The position numbers were made by a program, and so were the translations under genes. Of a stretch of DNA of 6,574 nt, positions 1 through 6,143 are shown piece by piece (the stretch's first letter is position 1; each line of letters starts with the position of its first letter). The stretch is from contig PXBM01000139.1 in NCBI GenBank assembly GCA_003566935.1, positions 1 through 6,574 on the forward strand, in the 5' to 3' direction. The notes under the pieces are model-generated. The model made no database searches, was not told the origin of the DNA, and worked only from the letters and a program-made list of their open reading frames with translations. The DNA comes from Syntrophomonadaceae bacterium. Its GTDB lineage: Bacteria; Bacillota; Dethiobacteria; DTU022.

Positions 1-2225
1 ATAACCGTTAAAGCAACAGCCAGCGAAGCAAGAATTGCACAGGCAACCACAAGGGCAAATTCCCAGAAAAGCTGCCCGGCCAGGCCACTTAGGAAAACAA
101 CCGGGAAAAAAACGCTAATGGTAGTCAGGGTTGAAGCTGTAATCGCCCCGGCGACCTCTTCCGCTCCCTGGACAGCGGCATCAGCAGGGGTTTTACCCAT
201 CTGGTAATGCCTGAAAATATTTTCACTAACCACAATGGCGTTGTCGACGAGCATACCGGCTGCCAGGGCCAGGCCACCCAGGGTCATCAGGTTAATAGTC
301 AAGTTTGTAAAATAAAGTAAAGTAAAAGTAGTAATAATTGCTGCCGGAATACTTATTCCGATAAACATGGTAGTACGCCAGTTGCGCAGGAAAAATATCA
401 GCACAATAATGGCCAGGAGCGCTCCACCGAGCAATGCTTCAGCCAGGTCAGCCAGGGCTCCTTCAATTTCTGTCCCCTGGTCGAGAGTAATATTAAAGTC
501 TATCTGGGAAAATTCTCCTTTGCTTTCTTCAGAAAGCTGATCCAGGGCATCCCTAACCCGGCTGGCAACCAGCACTGTGTTAGCATCGCCTTCTTTTTGA
601 ATGCTGAGACTGATACTGGGCTGCTGGTTGAAACGGGCAATCGAATCGGGGGTATAAGTATCCCGGGCAATTTCAGCAACCATACCCAGGGTAATAGTAT
701 CTATTGGAAAGTCTTCATCAAAGTCGAAATCACCGAAAGGAGAACCACCGGGTGACATGGAACCGACTATGGAAGATGTGGCAAAATCTACCAGGAGCTC
801 TTCCAGGGCGGAAGAAGCATCTTCCAGGCTGCCATTAAAATCGGTATCAAAATCATCCAAAAAGCTGCCTAGATCAGGCACTGAAATGATCGGATCCCGA
901 CGGATATTCTCCCAGTCTTCATGAAAGCTGAGGACCAGGTAATTACTGCCACTGCCAGTAACCAGGGGTTTCTCTTCAGCCAGGGCTGTCACTTCGGCAA
1001 CACTGATATTTAGGCGCTCCATAGCAACAGGATCAAGCGGCACGATGATTTGATCAGCGTCTAAAACAGCCCGCTCAATCAACCAGACATCGTTAAGGCG
1101 AACAGTCTCGGCAGCACTTAGCTCCAAATCCGCGTCATTGTCATTCAAAACCGAGCTGCCCAGCGAATCCATAGATAAAGCAAGTTGCTGCCTGGTTTCG
1201 TCATATGTAATATGGGGGCTAGAAGTAAAAGGACGCAGGCTATCTTTGATATCTTCATCTTCTTCCAGCCAGTTTGCTGCAATGGGCAGATAAAAGCTGC
1301 TGCCGGAAAGATAGGCGCCATCAAAGTCGAAAAAATCACCCCAGTAAACTTCAAGGCGGGGAAACTCGAAGGCACCGTCACCAAAGCCGGCAAAACCACC
1401 GTCAAAAATGTTGTTTTCCCCGGCCAATAATTGATTCAGGTCAATATTGATTTCCGCACCAATCATTTCTTCCAGTCTTTCCTGGTCGACCTGGAAACCA
1501 ACCACCAGGTCAGTCAGCATATCCTGATCTGCCTGGCGGCCCAGGAAGCGAATCCGCACCTGGCGATCCTCAAGATCGATGATCCCGGCTGGAAGATCGA
1601 GCAGGCTGGCCCTTAAAACATTAGCAATCTGATCGAATGACAGTTCATACTGATCCATCTTTTCAGGAGCGGTTCTGATAAAGAGATCCTGCTGAGCACC
1701 GCCCTGGATAGTAACTGATGCTACTCCCAATACTGATTCCAGGCGAGGAGCAGCAGTATCTTCCAGCCATTCCGTTAGATCAACCAGGTCATCTGTGCCG
1801 CTGGCTGAAGCGACCATAATCGGCATCAGGGTTGGATCGAATTCGAGGATCATGGGCCGCTGCACTTCATCAGGAAGATCGAGTAAATCCATGCGCACAT
1901 TTACATCTTCGCGAATATCTTTTACATTTATCCCCCAGTCAAACTGCATGATCACCAGGGATGTGTTTTCCTGGGATCTGGAAATCAGGTTGGTCAGGCC
2001 GCTGACAGCAGAAACCCCTTCTTCAACAGGCCTGGTAACAAGCTCGAGAGTTTCCTGGGGCGAACTACCCGGGAAAACTGTAATTACTGCCAGGACAGGA
2101 GGTTGAATATCGGGCAGCAAATCAAGAGGAGTCTGGTAAAGGCTGACCAGGCCGATTAATAATACCAGCAATAATATTGTTCCCGTGGCTACGGGGCGTT
2201 TAACTGCCATTTTCGACAGGCTCAT
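1..2225 (-). CDS. RND-superfamily efflux permease (AcrB/HAE1-like), N-terminal 741 residues, C-terminus outside window
   Basis: Inner-membrane proton-driven exporter of the hydrophobe/amphiphile efflux type. I translated the frame from the ATG at 2225-2223 to the window edge and found no stop. TM1 is about residues 12-30, followed by the family-typical region LPDI (37-40) and FPGSSPQE (51-58). A long porter loop runs to TM2 (about 598-613, followed by RNWRTT). TM4 carries GGLALAAGMLVDNAIVVSEN; D661-N662 occupy the place of AcrB proton-relay D407-D408, with the second Asp replaced by Asn, as is common in the family. TM5 and TM6 follow. TM4 lies about 254 residues later than in AcrB because of an insertion at about residues 245-508. 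Extrapolating, the whole protein may be near 1300 aa against about 1050 usually. The start is supported by GGAGGT eight bases upstream. No adaptor (membrane fusion protein) gene precedes it. The substrate cannot be told from the sequence. Confidence 0.94.
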   Translation of the reverse strand, partial: MSLSKMAVKRPVATGTILLLVLLIGLVSLYQTPLDLLPDIQPPVLAVITVFPGSSPQETLELVTRPVEEGVSAVSGLTNLISRSQENTSLVIMQFDWGINVKDIREDVNVRMDLLDLPDEVQRPMILEFDPTLMPIMVASASGTDDLVDLTEWLEDTAAPRLESVLGVASVTIQGGAQQDLFIRTAPEKMDQYELSFDQIANVLRASLLDLPAGIIDLEDRQVRIRFLGRQADQDMLTDLVVGFQVDQERLEEMIGAEINIDLNQLLAGENNIFDGGFAGFGDGAFEFPRLEVYWGDFFDFDGAYLSGSSFYLPIAANWLEEDEDIKDSLRPFTSSPHITYDETRQQLALSMDSLGSSVLNDNDADLELSAAETVRLNDVWLIERAVLDADQIIVPLDPVAMERLNISVAEVTALAEEKPLVTGSGSNYLVLSFHEDWENIRRDPIISVPDLGSFLDDFDTDFNGSLEDASSALEELLVDFATSSIVGSMSPGGSPFGDFDFDEDFPIDTITLGMVAEIARDTYTPDSIARFNQQPSISLSIQKEGDANTVLVASRVRDALDQLSEESKGEFSQIDFNITLDQGTEIEGALADLAEALLGGALLAIIVLIFFLRNWRTTMFIGISIPAAIITTFTLLYFTNLTINLMTLGGLALAAGMLVDNAIVVSENIFRHYQMGKTPADAAVQGAEEVAGAITASTLTTISVFFPVVFLSGLAGQLFWEFALVVACAILASLAVALTV
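702..1493 (-). other. Insertion of about 264 residues in the RND porter loop, with an apparent second docking-type subdomain
   Basis: This is an in-frame part of the RND permease, residues 245-508. AcrB has only a short hairpin between the strand matching VRIRFLGR (residues 223-230) and the strand matching the family motif VRLKDVA. Here that motif appears twice: ETVRLNDVWLIERA at 373-386 and DTITLGMVAEIARD at 509-522. The preceding helix motif also appears twice: APEKMDQYELSFDQIANVL at 186-204 and DPVAMERLNISVAEVTALA at 398-416. Both copies are followed by a strand (VRIRF; YLVLSF) and then an acidic, Phe/Gly-rich stretch. I infer a diverged tandem duplication of the docking-type subdomain. 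Identity between copies is low, so the insertion itself is certain but its origin is not. Confidence 0.7.
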
Positions 2226-2233
2226 GCAAAATT

Positions 2234-2239
2234 ACCTCC
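2234..2239 (-). promoter_or_regulatory. Shine-Dalgarno site of the RND permease
   Basis: GGAGGT on the minus strand, eight bases before the ATG at 2225-2223. It fixes the start codon. Its upstream edge overlaps the GC-rich palindrome, so a bound repressor or an RNA hairpin there would lie directly against the ribosome site. Confidence 0.85.
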
Positions 2240-2257
2240 GGCCGACCGGTCGGTCGG
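2238..2257. promoter_or_regulatory. Probable TetR-type operator, GC-rich palindrome in the RND leader
   Basis: A perfect 12-bp palindrome, CCGACCGGTCGG, lies at 2242-2253. It extends to 20 bp (2238-2257) with a single mismatched pair (2241/2254). The ACCGACCGGTCGGT-like form resembles operators of TetR/AcrR-family repressors, which often control RND pumps; that assignment is inference, because no regulator gene is in the window. Placed at about +3 to +23 of the predicted transcript, it would block early elongation or open-complex formation. In RNA the same bases can form a six-pair hairpin (2257-2252 with 2247-2242) with a four-base GACC loop just before the ribosome site. Confidence 0.65.
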
Positions 2258-2266
2258 TTTTTTTTG

Positions 2267-2275
2267 ATTATACCA
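2267..2275 (-). promoter_or_regulatory. Predicted sigma-A promoter, extended -10, for the RND permease
   Basis: On the minus strand the sequence reads TGGTATAAT: a perfect TATAAT hexamer at 2272-2267 preceded by the extended -10 TG. No good -35 hexamer sits 16-18 bp upstream, which fits an extended -10 promoter. The predicted start is near 2260, inside a run of eight A residues (2265-2258 on this strand), giving a leader of about 35 nt. The promoter separates the pump from the upstream operon. Confidence 0.65.
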
Positions 2276-2354
2276 TAATAGTAATAGGAATAGTGCCTGT
2301 GAGTTAAAGTTCTATTTTTCTGAATTAACCGGACAAGGCATGGCTTAGCCAATT

Positions 2355-3266
2355 TTACCGGGGTAAAAGCTTACCGAAAACAATTCCGACAGCCAGGACA
2401 GCAAGGCCAAAAAGGGCATAATAAAACGGCACGATCGCGATCAGGGGTACGCTGTATTCAAAAATATTATAAAATGCAGCTGTTTCTAAAAGATCACTGC
2501 TGATCAATCCCAGTTCAAGCATACCCGGTAGGATAACATTCCATCCCTGCAGGGCCAGGTAGAAGCTGGCTCCTGATAACATGGCTGCTGCACCAAACCA
2601 CTTCAAAGCGTCAAACGGGCCAGTTATAAAATAGAGCAGCAGCAGGCCAAGGATAAAAGCGGCAGCAGTGAGGTAACGATAAACACTGCAAAACTGCCTG
2701 GTCAGGCTGAGCAGGTTCAACAAGTCCCTGCCTGCTTCCTGTTCCATCAATAATTGCTCTACGGGTAGACGATCTGGAAGCGGCATCTGTTCAACTAAAC
2801 TCTCAGCCAAAAGATATAGTTCTGCCGGATCAAAACCAAGCATTCGCAAAAGCTGTTCGGGGATGACCGTCAATGCCATTTCCAGTTTGGCACTTAACTC
2901 CTCTTTCTCTTCCCGCAGGTCAATCACTGCCTTGATTGACTGCTGCTCACCGGTAACATAGCGGACAAAGTCATCAGTAATTATTATCGTCTGTTCCTCA
3001 AACCATTCCTCGGTAAATACCATTAATAAAACCCTGGTCACAACAGCGGCCATATGGTCGGGCATTTCTTCAGACATCTCTTCGAGGATTGTTTCCTGTA
3101 GGTGTTCATGGATGCTGGTACTGAGGTTCGTTTCAGCCAGCATTTGTTCATAGTAATCCTGTTCAAAAATAGTCCGATTTGCACTGAGTCCACCCTGGTA
3201 TGCCCAGCCGACTGAGATCAGCACAAGAAAAATTACTATTAATGCGAATAATTTCAGGCCTTTCAC
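2355..3266 (-). CDS. Uncharacterised membrane protein with a large helical external domain, 303 aa
   Basis: I do not recognise a named family. The N-terminus is a membrane anchor or uncleaved signal (residues 4-23). An acidic, mostly helical domain of about 170 residues follows (25-195), then probable membrane segments at about 198-215, 222-241 and 274-297. The external part holds FEQDYYEQML (34-43), FTEEWFEEQ (84-92), YVTGEQQS (103-110) and IDLREEKEEL (115-124). A pattern of this kind (YY...L, W, Y-G, IDL) is one I associate with hypothetical membrane proteins of Firmicutes and related bacteria, from memory only. The start is GTG (3266-3264), chosen because AAGGTGA at 3277-3271 lies just upstream and the hydrophobic segment begins at once. 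It follows the 279-aa membrane protein by 13 bases, so both are probably translated together and may form a complex. It is the last gene of the operon; no convincing terminator follows. Confidence 0.85.
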   Translation of the reverse strand: MKGLKLFALIVIFLVLISVGWAYQGGLSANRTIFEQDYYEQMLAETNLSTSIHEHLQETILEEMSEEMPDHMAAVVTRVLLMVFTEEWFEEQTIIITDDFVRYVTGEQQSIKAVIDLREEKEELSAKLEMALTVIPEQLLRMLGFDPAELYLLAESLVEQMPLPDRLPVEQLLMEQEAGRDLLNLLSLTRQFCSVYRYLTAAAFILGLLLLYFITGPFDALKWFGAAAMLSGASFYLALQGWNVILPGMLELGLISSDLLETAAFYNIFEYSVPLIAIVPFYYALFGLAVLAVGIVFGKLLPR

Positions 3267-3270
3267 AAAA

Positions 3271-3277
3271 TCACCTT
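3271..3277 (-). promoter_or_regulatory. Shine-Dalgarno site deciding a GTG start (303-aa membrane protein)
   Basis: AAGGTGA on the minus strand, four bases before the GTG at 3266-3264. It lies in the 13-base gap after the upstream TAG (3282-3280), an arrangement that favours coupled translation. No ATG lies nearby in the same frame. Confidence 0.65.
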
Positions 3278-3279
3278 AA

Positions 3280-4119
3280 CTAATGAATTTGAATGTTTTG
3301 GAAGATATGATACAAACCTGCTCCGGCTATGGCAAAAGCAGCCGGGTAAAACAACACAAATGCGCTTTCACCTTTTTGCAGCACTTCAATAATAATAAAG
3401 AGGACTACACAAAAGCGGGCCAGGTTGATTCGCCTGATATCGGGCTGAATTTCTGTGCTGTCACCGGACAAAATATCTTTACCTGTTGCAATAATAACAT
3501 AAATTAAAAAAATAACCAGTAAAAAAATAAACAAACCTGTAGGAATCGAAATGCTGATATTGTAGGATAAATGATCATTGAAAAAGTAAACGCTAAATGC
3601 CAGAGCCGCGAAGGCAGGTAAAATAAAAATAAACAGTTTGCGGATGACCGGTTCCAATATATAGTCAGCGGCAAAACAAACCAGGAGCAGGGGCAATCCG
3701 GTGTAAACACCATTATTATAGAGCGCGATTCCCAAAAGAACCAGCATCAAAGCGTCAAAAACTGTAGCCCGCAACCCGGGGCTCCTGTTTAAGAAGCGCA
3801 TAGTCAGCAGGATAAACAATAGGCTTAATAAGTCAGGAGAATCATAATAAAGAGCTGCGGCAAGGACAAGTGGCAAAGCAAAAAAAGCAGACCATTCGTA
3901 AGCGGGATCTACTTCCCGTCCAATAGCCCAGCATAAAAACAAAGCTATACCGGCACCAAAAGCAGTTGATAAAGCTTCTGCTGCCGGAACAGCAGTAAGC
4001 AAAAGGTAAGCGAAATATAAGGCAAATAGTGTAAGGGAAACAAAAACTATTAACCGGTTGGTCGGATAACTTAAATCTATTGGCCTGCCAAGAGTGATAA
4101 AACTTTTAACCTCTTTCAT
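3280..4119 (-). CDS. Uncharacterised polytopic membrane protein, 279 aa
   Basis: This is a very hydrophobic integral membrane protein with about nine or ten predicted segments, roughly at residues 22-43, 46-66, 76-92, 94-110, 119-134, 137-152, 161-180, 193-211, 234-247 and 253-271. The most distinctive hydrophilic motif is GREVDPAYEWSAF (67-79) between two early segments. An R-E-x-D-P signature there looks conserved in hypothetical membrane proteins I recall, but I cannot name a family. A polar loop (213-231) contains GDSTEIQPDIRR. No ATP-binding or transporter signature is visible. The ATG lies six bases after the ptb stop, and an in-frame TAG just upstream rules out a longer protein. Location suggests a role tied to Ptb/Buk or to the next membrane protein; a carrier for acid end products is conceivable but unsupported. 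Confidence 0.87.
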   Translation of the reverse strand: MKEVKSFITLGRPIDLSYPTNRLIVFVSLTLFALYFAYLLLTAVPAAEALSTAFGAGIALFLCWAIGREVDPAYEWSAFFALPLVLAAALYYDSPDLLSLLFILLTMRFLNRSPGLRATVFDALMLVLLGIALYNNGVYTGLPLLLVCFAADYILEPVIRKLFIFILPAFAALAFSVYFFNDHLSYNISISIPTGLFIFLLVIFLIYVIIATGKDILSGDSTEIQPDIRRINLARFCVVLFIIIEVLQKGESAFVLFYPAAFAIAGAGLYHIFQNIQIH

Positions 4120-4126
4120 TCCTTTC
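4120..4126 (-). promoter_or_regulatory. Unusually close ribosome site linking ptb to the 279-aa membrane protein
   Basis: GAAAGGA directly abuts the ATG at 4119-4117 and shares its first base with the last base of the ptb TAG stop (4128-4126). The purine core is too close to the ATG for ordinary initiation, where five to nine bases are usual. I infer that ribosomes finishing ptb reinitiate here, which would tie the membrane protein's output to that of Ptb. Confidence 0.55.
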
Positions 4127-5037
4127 TATATTCTATTACGGGCCACGGAATAAGCGGCCAGGGCAATCGATGCCATTTTACCCACTGGCGGTTCATTGCG
4201 TGAGGTTAAAATTACCGGCCGGCTGGCCCCGAGAACCAGGCCGCCCATCCGTCCCCCGGCAAAATAAATAATCGCTTTACCGAGAATATTACCTGATTCA
4301 ATATTCGGCACCATTAAGATGTCGGCTTTGCCGGCAATCGGACTTTCGATCCCTTTATGCAAAGCCGATTCATAACTAACCGCAATATCAAGCGGGGTCG
4401 GCCCGTCCACAATTGCCCCGGGAAAGGCTTCCCCGGCCATCTCTTTCAAAGCCTGGGCATCTACAGTGGCCGGTATCTTTGGATCAACTTTTTCATTTGC
4501 TGTTAAAATGGCAACCCTGGGCTTGTCAATGCCGATTGATTGCAGAAATTCCACAGCATTCAGTAAAATTGCCTTTTTCTGATCAAGGTTCGGGCTTACA
4601 TTCAGGCCACCGTCGGTCATATAGATCAAACGGTAATACCCGGGCACTTCGTATATGGCAAAGTGACTTAAAATACGATCCCTGCGCATACCGCCCTCAG
4701 GGTTCAGCACCGCCCTTAGAAAATCAGAACTGTTAACCATACCTTTCATCAAAATGTCGGCCCTGCCGGCGGCGACTTCCTTTACAGCCCGGTGTGTGGC
4801 CTCTATAGGATCGGCAATATCAATGATCTCGATACCCTGCAGGTTAAGACTGACAGTCATTGCCTGCCGCCAGATCTGCTCTTCATTACCGATTAAAACA
4901 AAGTCAACCAGCCCTTCTTTGCGGCTGTCTCTAACCGCCTCAAGGACAGATTCTTCTGCAGCGGCAGCAACACAGAGTTTACAGGGGGGCAGTTCCTTAA
5001 CAGCCGCTATAACCTGATAAAAGTTTTCAAATGCCAC
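4126..5037 (-). CDS. ptb: Phosphate butyryltransferase (phosphotransbutyrylase)
   Basis: Cytosolic enzyme exchanging CoA for phosphate: butyryl-CoA + Pi to butyryl phosphate + CoA. The product is the substrate of the butyrate kinase encoded just upstream. The 303-aa length matches the family (about 300). Visible Pta/Ptb-family motifs are ADILMKGMVNSSDFLRAVL (93-111), MTDGGLNVSPNLDQK (140-154), DGPTPLDIAVS (211-221) and the C-terminal PNIESGNILGKAIIYFAGG (244-262) with GGLVLGASRPVILTSR (265-280). The start is GTG (5037-5035), supported by GGGAGGT nine bases upstream. The gene follows buk by 30 bases. Some family members prefer branched or other short acyl-CoAs, so the exact chain length is not settled. 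A general phosphate acetyltransferase is less likely given the adjacent buk. Confidence 0.94.
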   Translation of the reverse strand: MAFENFYQVIAAVKELPPCKLCVAAAAEESVLEAVRDSRKEGLVDFVLIGNEEQIWRQAMTVSLNLQGIEIIDIADPIEATHRAVKEVAAGRADILMKGMVNSSDFLRAVLNPEGGMRRDRILSHFAIYEVPGYYRLIYMTDGGLNVSPNLDQKKAILLNAVEFLQSIGIDKPRVAILTANEKVDPKIPATVDAQALKEMAGEAFPGAIVDGPTPLDIAVSYESALHKGIESPIAGKADILMVPNIESGNILGKAIIYFAGGRMGGLVLGASRPVILTSRNEPPVGKMASIALAAYSVARNRI

Positions 5038-5046
5038 CTTTGATCA

Positions 5047-5053
5047 ACCTCCC
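5047..5053 (-). promoter_or_regulatory. Shine-Dalgarno site deciding the GTG start of ptb
   Basis: GGGAGGT on the minus strand, nine bases before the GTG at 5037-5035, inside the 30-base gap between buk and ptb. No competing in-frame ATG lies near. Confidence 0.75.
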
Positions 5054-5067
5054 GCTTTGTTAATATT

Positions 5068-6129
5068 TTAATAAGTCAGGGCTTCCGCTTCACAGCGCAG
5101 AACGCGCAGCGCTCCGGCAGCCAGGGCTTCAAGCTCTTCTTCCCCCGGAATTACCGATAAGGGCGCTATAAAAGAAACTTTCTTATCGATCATACGCACA
5201 AACTTTTCTGCATGGGCCATCCCGCCGGTCAGCACAATATAATCAACCTGCCCGTCGAGCACGGCAGACATGGCTCCGATTTCTTTTGCTACCTGGTAAG
5301 CCATCGCTTCAGCAACTTCGGTTGCTTCTTGATCATCTTCTTTTACAGCCCTTTCCACCTCGCTGAAATCCTTTGTGCCGAGATAGGAATAAATTCCGCC
5401 CCGGGATGTCAAAAGTTTAATCGCTTCTTCCATGCTGTATTCTCCGCTGTAGCAAAGGCGCACCAGGCCCAGGGCTGGCATAGTGCCACAGCGTTCCAGG
5501 GAAAAAGGCCCTTCTTCATTGGCATTGTTTACATCAATCATTCTTCCCTTCTGGTGGGCGGAAACAGATATTCCACTGCCGAGATGAACCACGACAAGGT
5601 TTAGCTGCTCATAGCTTTTCCCGGCCTCTGCTGCCGCCCGCCTGGCCATCGCTTTCATGTTCAGGGCATGTGACATGCTGAGCCGGGGGACACCCTTAAG
5701 CCCTGAATAGCGGGCCGGGGTATCAAATTCATCAACTGTCACCGGGTCGACCGTATAAACAGGGATACCAAGTTTGCGGGCCAGGGGCAGAGCGATGATT
5801 GAGCCCAGGTTTGAAGCGTGCCAGCCAAATTTAGCCTCCAGCAAGTCCTCATAAACAGTATCATCTACAAGGTAGGTTCCGGAGGAAAGCGGTTTAAGCA
5901 GTCCTCCACGCACAACCAGGGCCGACAGTTCTGCTTGATCAACATTTTTCAGCTGCAATAGTTCAACCAGGGCCTCCCGGCGAAAACGAGCCTGTTCCTC
6001 GCGGGGAATGTCGGAAGAAATTTCCTCTAGGCTGTGACGCAGGGTTTCCTTAAAAACAGCCTGGTCATCTTTAAAAAGACCGATCTTTGTTGATGTAGAA
6101 CCGGGATTAATGGCCAGGATATTATACAT
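5068..6129 (-). CDS. buk: Butyrate kinase
   Basis: Cytosolic acetokinase-family enzyme (ASKHA fold) converting butyryl phosphate + ADP to butyrate + ATP, the ATP-yielding last step of butyrate formation, or the reverse for acid activation. The 353-aa length is typical for Buk, shorter than acetate kinase (about 400). Motifs in order: N-terminal phosphate loop NPGSTSTKIG (8-17), VVRGGLLKP (72-80), GWHASNLGS (102-110), DPVTVDEF (128-135), HLGSGISVSAHQKGRMIDVN (182-201), EEGPFS (205-210), the adenosine-site LTGGMAHAE (300-308) and PGEEELEALAAGALRVL (328-344). All key glycines are present and the gene looks intact. The ATG is preceded at seven bases by AGGGAGT. Buk is transcribed before ptb, the reverse of the familiar clostridial ptb-buk order. 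Isobutyrate and other branched acids are alternative substrates in this family. Confidence 0.95.
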   Translation of the reverse strand: MYNILAINPGSTSTKIGLFKDDQAVFKETLRHSLEEISSDIPREEQARFRREALVELLQLKNVDQAELSALVVRGGLLKPLSSGTYLVDDTVYEDLLEAKFGWHASNLGSIIALPLARKLGIPVYTVDPVTVDEFDTPARYSGLKGVPRLSMSHALNMKAMARRAAAEAGKSYEQLNLVVVHLGSGISVSAHQKGRMIDVNNANEEGPFSLERCGTMPALGLVRLCYSGEYSMEEAIKLLTSRGGIYSYLGTKDFSEVERAVKEDDQEATEVAEAMAYQVAKEIGAMSAVLDGQVDYIVLTGGMAHAEKFVRMIDKKVSFIAPLSVIPGEEELEALAAGALRVLRCEAEALTY

Positions 6130-6136
6130 AGCAACG

Positions 6137-6143
6137 ACTCCCT
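6137..6143 (-). promoter_or_regulatory. Shine-Dalgarno site of buk overlapping the upstream stop codon
   Basis: AGGGAGT on the minus strand, seven bases before the buk ATG. Its first two bases are the last two of the TAG (6144-6142) that ends the amidohydrolase gene, so the two genes are probably co-transcribed and translationally coupled. Confidence 0.7.

Larger units (their letters stand above)
2226..2354. other. Intergenic region between the acid-forming operon and the RND gene
   Basis: This is the only sizeable non-coding stretch (129 bases). Bases 2226-2275 hold the RND ribosome site, the palindrome and the -10 promoter. Bases 2276-2354 hold no convincing gene, -35 box or rho-independent terminator: no GC-rich stem followed by a T-run is visible after the 303-aa gene. 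Read-through from the upstream operon into the pump gene therefore remains possible. Confidence 0.7.

Noticed and set aside
1145..1405. Minus-strand open frame in a different frame within the RND gene, raising the question of a frameshift
   Set aside because: The RND frame reads through this region without a stop, and conserved motifs on both sides are in the same frame, so no frameshift is needed.
1185..1430. Plus-strand open frame inside the RND gene
   Set aside because: It overlaps a well-supported, motif-rich minus-strand frame and has no recognisable domain; it is a shadow of the insertion region.
1795..2106. Plus-strand open frame of about 100 codons opposite the RND N-terminus
   Set aside because: The opposite strand encodes conserved RND porter sequence; the plus-strand product is low-complexity Ser/Arg-rich with no family resemblance.
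2303..2329. Possible terminator hairpin after the 303-aa membrane protein
   Set aside because: The stem is AT-rich with a bulge and no T-run follows on the transcribed strand, so it is too weak to call.
3504..3713. Short minus-strand frame within the 279-aa membrane protein
   Set aside because: It overlaps a longer hydrophobic frame with clear operon spacing; an out-of-frame shadow.
4413..5017. Two plus-strand open frames opposite ptb
   Set aside because: They lie antisense to conserved Ptb motifs and show no domain features or ribosome sites of their own.
5212..5604. Plus-strand open frame of 130 codons opposite buk
   Set aside because: Antisense to the catalytic core of butyrate kinase; its composition is that of a mirrored conserved gene.
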